Part shown: in pieces, positions 7,813 through 16,277 of the stretch
Position numbering within the stretch: the first letter of the stretch is position 1
Layout of the letters: each line of letters starts with the position of its first letter
NCBI GenBank assembly: GCA_029936195.1
Contig: JAPYUH010000021.1
Coordinates: forward strand, 1 to 32,350
From: Alphaproteobacteria bacterium
GTDB taxonomy: Bacteria; Pseudomonadota; Alphaproteobacteria; GCA-2731375
Direction of reading: 5' to 3'
DNA: 32,350 nucleotides
The notes under the pieces: generated by a model
What the model was told of the DNA's origin: nothing
The model's database searches: none
The model's input: the letters and a program-made list of their open reading frames with translations, nothing else
Program-made: the position numbers and the translations under genes

Positions 7813-9438
7813 ATGGCCCACTCACGCATGTCTGAAGCACAGGAATTTGACGTCATTATTGTCGGCGCCGGCATGTCCGGTATGTATCAGCTGCATCTGC
7901 TGCGCGGGCTCGGCTATTCCGTACGGGTGTTCGAGGCGGGGACGGGGGTTGGCGGAACCTGGTATTGGAACCGCTACCCCGGCGCCCGATTTGATTCCGA
8001 GAGCTACAGCTACGGCTATTCCTTTTCCGAAGAAGTCCTGCGGGAATGGAGCTGGAGCGAACATTTCTCGGCCCAGCCCGAAACCCTGCGGTATCTGAAT
8101 TATATCGCCGACAAGTTTGATCTGCGCACGGATATTCAGTTCGAGGCGCGGGTGGCCTCCGCCATATTTGATGATGCGGGCAATGCCTGGGATATCACCA
8201 TGGAAGACGGCAGCCGGGCCCGTGCGCAATTTCTAATTACCGCCATCGGTCCTCTGTCGACGCCGGTGATGCCAAAAATCAATGGCATCGAGGATTTTCA
8301 AGGCGACTATTTTCACACCGGGCAATGGCCCCATGAGCCGGTTGATTTCACCGGCAAACGGGTAGCGGTGATCGGTACCGGCGCCACGGGTGTGCAGACC
8401 ATCCAGGAAGTGGCCAAGACCGTCGGGCATCTAACCGTGTTCCAGCGCAATCCCAATTACTGCGCACCCCTGCTCAACAGTCCCATCGATGACGAGGCCC
8501 AGGCCAGGATCAAGGCCAGCTATGACGAAATTTTTGCCCAATGCAACAGCACCCATAGCGGCTTTCTCCATGATGCCGACCCGCGCCTTGCCCTCGAAGT
8601 TTCGGACGAGGAGCGCAAGGCGTTCTATGAACAGCGTTACGGCGAACCGGGCTTCGGCATCTGGATGGGCAATTTCCGCGATATCTTTGTGGATCAGGGC
8701 GCCAACGACACCATCAGCGAATTTGTCCGGGAAAAAATCCGCCAGCGGGTCAAGGACCCGGCGGTGGCGGAAAAACTGATGCCCCGCAACCATGGCTTCG
8801 GCACCCGCCGCGTGCCATTGGAAACCGGGTACTACGAGGTCTACAACCAGGACAACGTCGTGTTGGTGGACATCAAGGACACCCCCATCGAAAAAATCAC
8901 GGCGACGGGTTTGCGTTGCGGCGGTGTCGAGCATGAATTCGATATCATCATCTACGCGACCGGGTTTGACGCGGTCACGGGGGGATTTGACAAGATCGAT
9001 ATTCGCGGCGTGGACGGTCTGCGACTGAAGGATAAATGGGGGCAGGGGCCCAGAACATATCTGGGCCTGCAAATCGAAGGCTTCCCCAATATGCTGACCC
9101 TGGTCGGGCCCCACAATGCGGCATCCTTTTGCAATATTCCCCGCTGCATCGAACAGAATGTGGAATGGGTGGCGGACCTGTTGGCCTACATCAAGGACCA
9201 TGACATCAAGCGCATCGTACCGACCCTGGCGGCCGAAGACGAATGGACCGAGCATGTCTACGATGTCGGCTCCAAGTTGTTGTTCACCAAGGTTGATAGC
9301 TGGTTCACCGGCATCAACCGCAATGTCGAGGGTAAGACCAAGCGCACTTTTTTGCTTTATGCGGGCGGCGCCCCGGCATACCGGGAAAAATGTGACGAGG
9401 TGGCGGCCAACGACTACGAGGGTTTCGTGCTGCAATAG
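7813..9438 (+). CDS. Baeyer-Villiger type flavin monooxygenase (cyclohexanone/phenylacetone monooxygenase-like)
   Basis: N-terminal VGAGMSGMYQLHLLR, second GTGATGVQ, and an exact BVMO fingerprint FxGxxxHxxxWP (FQGDYFHTGQWP). Alternative start at 7828. Confidence 0.92.
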   Translation: MAHSRMSEAQEFDVIIVGAGMSGMYQLHLLRGLGYSVRVFEAGTGVGGTWYWNRYPGARFDSESYSYGYSFSEEVLREWSWSEHFSAQPETLRYLNYIADKFDLRTDIQFEARVASAIFDDAGNAWDITMEDGSRARAQFLITAIGPLSTPVMPKINGIEDFQGDYFHTGQWPHEPVDFTGKRVAVIGTGATGVQTIQEVAKTVGHLTVFQRNPNYCAPLLNSPIDDEAQARIKASYDEIFAQCNSTHSGFLHDADPRLALEVSDEERKAFYEQRYGEPGFGIWMGNFRDIFVDQGANDTISEFVREKIRQRVKDPAVAEKLMPRNHGFGTRRVPLETGYYEVYNQDNVVLVDIKDTPIEKITATGLRCGGVEHEFDIIIYATGFDAVTGGFDKIDIRGVDGLRLKDKWGQGPRTYLGLQIEGFPNMLTLVGPHNAASFCNIPRCIEQNVEWVADLLAYIKDHDIKRIVPTLAAEDEWTEHVYDVGSKLLFTKVDSWFTGINRNVEGKTKRTFLLYAGGAPAYREKCDEVAANDYEGFVLQ

Positions 9439-9504
9439 GGCGCCGGGCGCTGTATGTTGGGTGGCAACCGACAAGAAAAATGAATTTGCGGAGGACCTTG
9501 CAAT

Positions 9505-10608
9505 ATGGTGAAGACACCAATTTCAGCCGACTCACATATTACCGAGCCACCCAATTGTTATATTGACCATATCGATCCCAGCTTTCGTGATCGTGCGCCT
9601 CATTTGGTCAACGATGAAAAGTACGGCGATGTCTATGTCATCGAAGGCATGGAAAAAACCATTCCCATCGGTTTGGTGGCCGCGGCCGGCAAGGATCCGC
9701 GCACCCTGCGCATGAGCGGCGGAAAATTCGATGAACTGCACCGCAGTGGCTGGGACGGGACATTGCGCGCGGCGGACCAAGATCTCGATGGCATCTGTGC
9801 CGAAATCATCTATCCCTCGGTTGGCATGGTTTTGTGCAATCACCCCGATTTCGAATACAAGCAAGCCTGCATGACGGCCTATAACCGCTGGCTGCAGACT
9901 TATTGCGAGGCCGCGCCCAACCGCCTGTTTGGCATGGCGCAATTGGCCATGGCCTCGGTCGAGGGGGGCATCGCGGAATTGCGCCAGGCCAAGGAGATGG
10001 GCTTTCGCGGCGTCATGATGCCCGGCAACCCCCAGCAAGCGGACTATGACCATGCCGATTATGACCCGTTCTACGAGGCGGCGGTGGATCTCGGGCTGCC
10101 GCTGTCCTTTCATATTCTGACTTCCAACACCGACAAGATCGGCGCCATGCGCGGGCCGCGCATCAACGGTTTTTCCACCATCATTCGGGGTTGTCAGGAC
10201 ATCATCGGCATGTTCATTTTCGGCGGTGTCTTCCAGCGCCATCCCGATTTGAAGCTGGTCTGCGTCGAGGCCGACGCGGGCTGGGCGCCTCATTACATGT
10301 ACCGCATGGATCACGCCTACAATCATCACCGCTTTTGGATGAAATGCGACGAGATGGAGCGGCTGCCCAGCGCGTACTTCAAGGAGAATGTCTACATGAC
10401 ATTCCAAGATGATTGGATTGCTTTCAAGTTCAAGGATGAATGCAACATCCGCCGCCTGATGTGGGCCAATGATTTCCCTCATTCGGATGCCACATGGCCG
10501 CGCAGTCAGGAATTGCTGGCGGAACACACCGCGCATATGACCCAGCAGGAGAAAGACTGGGTCCTGCATGACAACGTGGCCGAATTGTACGGCCTGAACG
10601 TGGCGTAA
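9505..10608 (+). CDS. Amidohydrolase family (amidohydrolase 2, TIM-barrel metal-dependent hydrolase)
   Basis: ISADSHITEPPN start, AQLAMASVEGGIAELRQAKEMGFRGVMMPGNP, LVCVEADAGWAPHYMYRMDHAY, LMWANDFPHSDATWP. Confidence 0.88.
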   Translation: MVKTPISADSHITEPPNCYIDHIDPSFRDRAPHLVNDEKYGDVYVIEGMEKTIPIGLVAAAGKDPRTLRMSGGKFDELHRSGWDGTLRAADQDLDGICAEIIYPSVGMVLCNHPDFEYKQACMTAYNRWLQTYCEAAPNRLFGMAQLAMASVEGGIAELRQAKEMGFRGVMMPGNPQQADYDHADYDPFYEAAVDLGLPLSFHILTSNTDKIGAMRGPRINGFSTIIRGCQDIIGMFIFGGVFQRHPDLKLVCVEADAGWAPHYMYRMDHAYNHHRFWMKCDEMERLPSAYFKENVYMTFQDDWIAFKFKDECNIRRLMWANDFPHSDATWPRSQELLAEHTAHMTQQEKDWVLHDNVAELYGLNVA

Positions 10609-10618
10609 CCGTCTTTCC

Positions 10619-10704
10619 GTCATCCCCGGCCATTGACCCAGGGGTCCAGGGGCATAATCGCTGAAATTGTCGCTCTGGATTGCCGGGTCAAGCCCGACAA
10701 TGAC
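10619..10704. repeat. Imperfect inverted repeat, interspersed-repeat (REP/RPE-like) element
   Basis: Left arm gtcatccccggccattgacccaggggtccag and reverse complement of the right arm gtcattgtcgggcttgacccggcaatccag align over about 30 nt, in the gap between two CDSs. Confidence 0.6.
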
Positions 10705-10734
10705 TTCAAAAACAACCCTTTGAGGGAAAACAAG

Positions 10735-12420
10735 ATGTATGATCTGAAAATCACCAATGGTTCGATCATTGACGGCACCGGCGCGCCGGCTGTTTCGGGT
10801 GATCTAGGCATCAAGGACGGCAAGGTTGTTGCCCTGGGCGATGCGCCCGATGCGGCCAGCCGGGAAATTGATGCCGAGGGCCAGGTGGTTTGCCCCGGCT
10901 TCGTGGATATCCACACCCATTATGATGCGCAAATCCTGTGGGACCGTAATCTGACCATCTCTCCCTGGCACGGCGTGACCACGGCGGTGGTTGGCAATTG
11001 CGGCTTCGGCGTGGCGCCGACCAAGGCGGAACATCGCGAGATGATCATGCGCACCCTGGAAAAGGTGGAAGGCATGAGCGTCGCCGCCCTGCAGGCGGGG
11101 CTGGGCGAGGACTGGCCGTTTGAAACCTTTCGCGAATACCTCGATGCCGTCGATAATGTGGGCCCGGCCATCAATGTCGGCGTCCTGTACGGCCATACGC
11201 CCCTGCGCACCTACGTCATGGGCGAAGACGCGACGGAGCGGGTAGCGACGGACCACGAAGTGGCCCGGATGTGCGCCCTGCTGTCAGATGGCATCAAGGC
11301 CGGAGCCCTGGGTTTCGGTACCTCGAAGGCCTCCACCCATGTGGGTTATGAAGGCCGTCCCGTGCCCAGCCGGGCAGCTGGCATGGATGAAATCCATGCT
11401 CTATGTGATGTTTTGGGCGATTTGAACAAGGGCGTGATCCAGGCCACTGTCGGCCGGGAATTGTTTTTGGACGAGTTCGAACAAATTGCCATCCGCACCG
11501 GGCGGCCGATCACCTGGACGGCGCTGCTGGCCGGCTTGTCCCTGGGCAAGGGCGGGCACGAGGAACAACTGGTCCAATCCCGGGAGCTGGCGGCGCGGGG
11601 TTTGAAAATCAGCCCGCAGGTCACGCCGCGGCCCCTGAATTTCGAATATCAGTTCAGAGAGCCCTTTGTTTTCGAAGCCATATCCATGTTCAAACCGGTC
11701 TCGGCCGCCGATTTTGACGGCAAGTGCCGCATCTATCAGGATCCGGATTTCCGCAACGCCTTCAAGGAACGCATGAAGAGCATCCGGCCGTCATTCCAAA
11801 GCTCCTTCGCCAAGACCGTGGTCTCGCAATATGATCCCGATCCCGAACTATGCGAGCGGCTGCTGGTGGACATCGCCGCTGAACGCAGCGTGGACCCCAT
11901 CGACCTGGCCCTGGATCTCTCCTTGGATACCAATCTCGAAGCGCGCTTCCGCATGCCCGTGGCCAACCATGACGAGGACGAGGTGGAACCGCTGTTGAAG
12001 AGCGATTTTACCGTGCTGGGACTGTCGGATGCCGGCGCGCACGCTTCGCAATTATGCGATGCCTGTCAGCCCACGCATTTCCTTAAACGTTGGGTGCGTG
12101 AAAAAGAAGCTTTCAGCCTGGAAGAAGCAATCCGCATGCTGACCACGCGCACGGCGGAGGTCATGGGCATCACGGACAGGGGCCGCCTCGGCATTGGCAT
12201 GCCGGCCGATGTGGTGGTGTTTGATCCCGCCACGGTCAGCGACGGCCCGTTGCAGCGGGTGCATGACTTCCCCGCCGGCGCCGATCGCCTGATCAGCGAA
12301 GCCACGGGCATCTCCAATGTGATCGTCAACGGCACGGTCATTCGCGATCACGGCGAGGATGCCGTCCAAGCCAACGCTACCCTGCCGGGCCGGTTGCTGC
12401 GTGGTGGCGCGGCCGCATAG
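10735..12420 (+). CDS. N-acyl-D-amino-acid deacylase-like amidohydrolase
   Basis: MYDLKITNGSIIDGTGAP..., CPGFVDIHTHYDAQILWD, HGVTTAVVGNCGFGVAP, LGIGMPADVVVFDP. The upstream extension to 10633 runs through the inverted repeat and is probably non-coding. Confidence 0.9.
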   Translation: MYDLKITNGSIIDGTGAPAVSGDLGIKDGKVVALGDAPDAASREIDAEGQVVCPGFVDIHTHYDAQILWDRNLTISPWHGVTTAVVGNCGFGVAPTKAEHREMIMRTLEKVEGMSVAALQAGLGEDWPFETFREYLDAVDNVGPAINVGVLYGHTPLRTYVMGEDATERVATDHEVARMCALLSDGIKAGALGFGTSKASTHVGYEGRPVPSRAAGMDEIHALCDVLGDLNKGVIQATVGRELFLDEFEQIAIRTGRPITWTALLAGLSLGKGGHEEQLVQSRELAARGLKISPQVTPRPLNFEYQFREPFVFEAISMFKPVSAADFDGKCRIYQDPDFRNAFKERMKSIRPSFQSSFAKTVVSQYDPDPELCERLLVDIAAERSVDPIDLALDLSLDTNLEARFRMPVANHDEDEVEPLLKSDFTVLGLSDAGAHASQLCDACQPTHFLKRWVREKEAFSLEEAIRMLTTRTAEVMGITDRGRLGIGMPADVVVFDPATVSDGPLQRVHDFPAGADRLISEATGISNVIVNGTVIRDHGEDAVQANATLPGRLLRGGAAA

Positions 12421-12518
12421 AGCAAACAGCCCAATGTTGGAATCAATTGCGGTTGATAAACTGATCTACTTCGACGCGTTGGCGCAACATATTTGCGTTC
12501 AATAGAATGCGAGTTGCC

Positions 12519-13736
12519 CTAGCCCGCCGCCAGCCAGCTGGTAATCCAATCAGGGATGAAGCCGCCGATGGCGGTGCCGTGCAGGCCGTCGTGAATGACC
12601 CGTCTCAGGCTGCGTTCCCGCAGGCTGTCGATGGTCACGGTGACGGTCATGCCGGCACGCAATGGCTGACGTCCGTCTTCGGCGATGATGCGCAAGCGAA
12701 CGGGGATACGCTGGACCACCTTGACCCAGTTGCCCGACGCGTTCTGGGGCGGCAGTAAAGCGAATTCGGCGCCCGTGGCGGGCGAAATACTCTCGACCAC
12801 CGCCTCGTAATTGTCGTCGGGATAGGCATCCGCGATGACCGTGGCTTTCTGCCCCAACAGAATGTGAGTGAGTTGGGTTTCCTTCAAATTAGCTTCGATC
12901 CAGGTGTCGCCGGTTTCGACCATGGCGAAAACCGGCGTGCCCGCCCGGACATATTCGCCCAGACGCAGCTTTACGTTGGAGGCCGTGCCATCGCTCGGCG
13001 CCTTGATGATGGTCCGATCCAGATCCAATTGCGCCATGCCGTAGTCGGCCATAAGCTTTTGATATTTCGGATCCAGTTCAGCTTTACGTTTCGGATTGCC
13101 ACCCAATTCGGCCAGGACCATTTGATTGCTGTCCTGGCGCGTCTTCAAGGCCCGCCGGGCCATTTCCAGGTCGTGGCGGGCGGCATCCTTGCGGGTCGCG
13201 GTGCCGACGCCGCGTTTGGTCAGCTCGGTAGCGCGGTCAAATTCCTGATCCATATAACGCAACGCCTCGCGGCTTTCCTCGACCGCTTGCAGGCCGGCGA
13301 TATAGGCCATTTTCTTAGCCTGGATCTGTAGTTTCACATCATCCATTTGAGCCAGCACCGCATCCAATTCCAGTTGGAAGGGCTGCGGGTCAATCCGAAA
13401 CAGGATATCGCCCTTGGAAATGGTCTGGTTGTCGTGGGCGTTGATTTCCACCACGCGGCCGGAAACGTCCGCGCTGACAGCCAGGACATGGGATTTCACG
13501 TAGGCGTTTTCAGTGGAGATATAGCGTAGGCTTTCGGCCCAGATTCCGGCGCCGTAAATCAGGCCGGCTATGGGGATCACCAGCATCAAAACGAATCGGA
13601 TCAGGCCCCGCACCCAACGCCTCTGCCGCCGTGGCGAGGATTGGGGCAGTTCGGACACCCTGGCGCTAGCTTGCTCGTTCGCGGCGTCCGGTTCATTGGC
13701 CATTTCAGTGTCTTCATTCAATGCTGCTTCAGCCAT
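12519..13736 (-). CDS. HlyD/EmrA-type membrane fusion protein of an efflux system
   Basis: N-terminal TM segment, STENAYVKSHVLAVSADVSGRVVEINAHDNQTISKGDILFRIDPQPF, DLDRTIIKAPSDGTASN. Start is ambiguous (13703, 13736 or 13781). Confidence 0.88.
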   Translation of the reverse strand: MAEAALNEDTEMANEPDAANEQASARVSELPQSSPRRQRRWVRGLIRFVLMLVIPIAGLIYGAGIWAESLRYISTENAYVKSHVLAVSADVSGRVVEINAHDNQTISKGDILFRIDPQPFQLELDAVLAQMDDVKLQIQAKKMAYIAGLQAVEESREALRYMDQEFDRATELTKRGVGTATRKDAARHDLEMARRALKTRQDSNQMVLAELGGNPKRKAELDPKYQKLMADYGMAQLDLDRTIIKAPSDGTASNVKLRLGEYVRAGTPVFAMVETGDTWIEANLKETQLTHILLGQKATVIADAYPDDNYEAVVESISPATGAEFALLPPQNASGNWVKVVQRIPVRLRIIAEDGRQPLRAGMTVTVTIDSLRERSLRRVIHDGLHGTAIGGFIPDWITSWLAAG

Positions 13737-14289
13737 TTTTCCGGTCCCTCGTGCCCGAACGATTGCCATTGCCGCCGTCACCGTAGCCGTTTTCCCCCAT
13801 GGCCAAGAGATTACCCTTGACCTTGATCAAGGTGGCGATGAACTGCTCTTGTTCCTGATCCGTCAGATCGGCCAATGCCTCGGCCCGCAGATCCGCGGCC
13901 AAGGACCGCATGGTGCGCAACAAGGGTTCCACCGCACGGGCCAGGAAAACCAGTTTGACCCTGCGATCCTTGGGCACGGTCCGCCGCTCAATCCACCCTT
14001 TTGTCTCCAACCGGTCCAGCAGGCGGCCCAACGTGGCCCGTTCGATTTCCATGATGTCCGACAGATTGGTCTGTGACAGGCCCTCATTGAAATAAAGGTG
14101 ATTGAGGACCCACCATTGAGATCGGGTCAGGCCCAAATCCCGCATGCGGCGGTCATAGTTCGTCCTTAACTGTCGTGCGGTATCGTTGATGAGGAAGCCG
14201 ATATTTCTTTCGGCGGTTTCCTGTGGATCGACTTGCAAATCCACTTGCAAATGGTCAAGTTTCTGGTTGTTCATCATGGATGGGTCCAT
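13729..14289 (-). CDS. MarR-family transcriptional regulator
   Basis: MRDLGLTRSQWWVLNHLYFNEGLSQTNLSDIMEIERATLGRLLDRLETKGWIERRTVPKDRRVKLVFL winged helix. Start at ATG 14289 chosen over TTG 14328. Confidence 0.9.
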   Translation of the reverse strand: MDPSMMNNQKLDHLQVDLQVDPQETAERNIGFLINDTARQLRTNYDRRMRDLGLTRSQWWVLNHLYFNEGLSQTNLSDIMEIERATLGRLLDRLETKGWIERRTVPKDRRVKLVFLARAVEPLLRTMRSLAADLRAEALADLTDQEQEQFIATLIKVKGNLLAMGENGYGDGGNGNRSGTRDRKNG

Positions 14290-14401
14290 CGGGCCGGCAT
14301 TATGGATAATTGGTTGTCTAGCATACAATAAGCCATATTAATGGAAGCTTGCCAACAAACACTTTGCGAAAATTACGAATAAAGGAAAAAGGGGGCCAGG
14401 G

Positions 14402-15145
14402 ATGAAAAACGCAATTGACCTCACGGGCCGGCGGATACTGTTGACCGGTGCGGCGGGCGGCATTGGGGCGGCCACGGCGCGGGCCTGTGCCGCGTTGGGC
14501 GTTGGCGAGCTTGTTCTGGCCGATGTTGGCCCCATGGACGACATTGTTGCCGAATTGCGGGCCCAGAATGTCGCCGTTTCAGCCCATCAATGCGATCTGA
14601 GCCTACGCAAGGACAATGCCGAACTGATTGCCGCCGCCGGCCCCCTGGACGCCGCCGTCGCCTGTGCTGGCATTTGTCCGCTGGAGGAGGATTGGCTGGA
14701 CGATCCCGATTGGGACGACGTCTTTCACCGGGTCATGGATGTCAACTTGTTGGGTCCCATTCATCTGTGCCGGGAATTGCTGCCCGCAATGGCGGCGCGG
14801 GGCGGGGGCCAGATCGTCCTGATCGGCTCCATCGGCGGACGCATGGGTGGAACCTCGCCCATCGTACAGCCCCATTACATCGCCTCGAAAGGCGGGGTAC
14901 ATGCCCTGATCTGGTGGCTGGCCCAGCGTGCCGCGCCCCAGGGCGTGCTGGTCAACGGCATCGCACCGGGCCCCATTGCCACGGCCATGACCGCGACAAC
15001 CGTTTACCCAAAGGAAAAATACCCTCTTGGCCGCATCGGCGAGCCCGAGGAGATCGCCTGGCCGGCGGCTTTTCTCTGCTCTCCGGCGGCTTCATATTTC
15101 TCCGGCGCCATCCTCGACGTGAACGGTGGTTTGTTTGTAAGTTAG
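14402..15145 (+). CDS. Short-chain dehydrogenase/reductase
   Basis: GRRILLTGAAGGIGAAT, AVACAGI, YIASKGGVHAL, C-terminal FLCSPAASYFSGAILDVNGG. Confidence 0.9.
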   Translation: MKNAIDLTGRRILLTGAAGGIGAATARACAALGVGELVLADVGPMDDIVAELRAQNVAVSAHQCDLSLRKDNAELIAAAGPLDAAVACAGICPLEEDWLDDPDWDDVFHRVMDVNLLGPIHLCRELLPAMAARGGGQIVLIGSIGGRMGGTSPIVQPHYIASKGGVHALIWWLAQRAAPQGVLVNGIAPGPIATAMTATTVYPKEKYPLGRIGEPEEIAWPAAFLCSPAASYFSGAILDVNGGLFVS

Positions 15146-15169
15146 GCCCATCCATTGAAGGGCAATTAA

Positions 15170-16276
15170 ATGAAGATCGGCGACAAACACTACCGGACCA
15201 TTTGGCTGGGAGATGACGGCTGGTCGGTCGAGGTTATTGACCAGACCCTGTTGCCGCACGCGTTCGAGCTCATGCGTCTGACCAACGTTGCCGAAGCGGC
15301 TGCGGCCATCTCAACCATGGTGGTGCGCGGTGCGCCATTGATCGGCGCCACGGCGGCCTACGGCATGGCCTTGGCGGCGCACGAAGATGCATCGGATAAG
15401 AATTTGCAAAACGCCCATGCCATGCTGTTGGCGACCCGGCCAACGGCGGTCAATCTGCGTTGGGCCCTGGATGACATGCGGGGCCGTTTGTTGGCCGTGC
15501 CGCAGGGACACCGGCGCAAACTGGCTTATAAGCGGGCGGCGCAAATATGTGATGACGACGTGGCCACCTGCCAGGGCATTGGCCAGCACGGCGGCAAATT
15601 GATCAGGGAGGCATTTGAACACAAGGGCGGCGGGGATGCGGTCAACGTCCTGACCCATTGCAATGCGGGCTGGCTGGCCACGGTGGACTGGGGCACCGCC
15701 CTGGCACCGATTTACACCGCCCATGATGCCGGCATTCCGATACATGTATGGGTTGATGAAACCCGGCCCCGAAACCAGGGCGCGGCCTTGACCGCATATG
15801 AGTTGGGCAGCCACGGCGTTCCACACACGGTCATCGTCGACAATGCCGGCGGCCATCTGATGCAGCACGGCATGGTGGACCTTTGTATCACCGGCACCGA
15901 CCGCACCTCGGCTCATGGCGATGTTTGTAACAAGATCGGCACCTATCTGAAGGCCCTGGCGGCCTATGATAACGACGTGCCGTTTTATGTGGGCTTGCCG
16001 CACAGCACCATCGATTGGAGCATTGGCGACGGCGTCGCGGGCATTCCCATCGAACAGCGCGATGGCGAGGAAGTGTCCCATATTCGCGGCGTAAACGGGG
16101 ATGGAAAGGGGACCACGGTTCGCCTGGTGCCCAAGGGTGCCAAGGTGGGCAATTTCGCCTTTGACGTCACGCCGGCCCGTCTGGTCACCGGTTTGATCAC
16201 CGAACGCGGCGTCTGCCCGGCCAGCCGAGACGGCTTGTTGGAACTCTACCCCGAACAAGCCGCCACGGCCGCCTGA
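15170..16276 (+). CDS. mtnA: S-methyl-5-thioribose-1-phosphate isomerase-like (MtnA family aldose-1-phosphate isomerase)
   Basis: [43 protein letters not shown] (catalytic Cys), [24 protein letters not shown] (catalytic Asp), [19 protein letters not shown]. Confidence 0.9.
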   Translation: MKIGDKHYRTIWLGDDGWSVEVIDQTLLPHAFELMRLTNVAEAAAAISTMVVRGAPLIGATAAYGMALAAHEDASDKNLQNAHAMLLATRPTAVNLRWALDDMRGRLLAVPQGHRRKLAYKRAAQICDDDVATCQGIGQHGGKLIREAFEHKGGGDAVNVLTHCNAGWLATVDWGTALAPIYTAHDAGIPIHVWVDETRPRNQGAALTAYELGSHGVPHTVIVDNAGGHLMQHGMVDLCITGTDRTSAHGDVCNKIGTYLKALAAYDNDVPFYVGLPHSTIDWSIGDGVAGIPIEQRDGEEVSHIRGVNGDGKGTTVRLVPKGAKVGNFAFDVTPARLVTGLITERGVCPASRDGLLELYPEQAATAA

Positions 16277-16277
16277 G

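Noticed and set aside
8431-10623. Long antisense ORFs (347 aa at 8431-9474 and 363 aa at 9532-10623 on the minus strand)
   Set aside because: They lie fully opposite well-supported genes and have no recognisable motifs; typical shadow ORFs of high-GC DNA.
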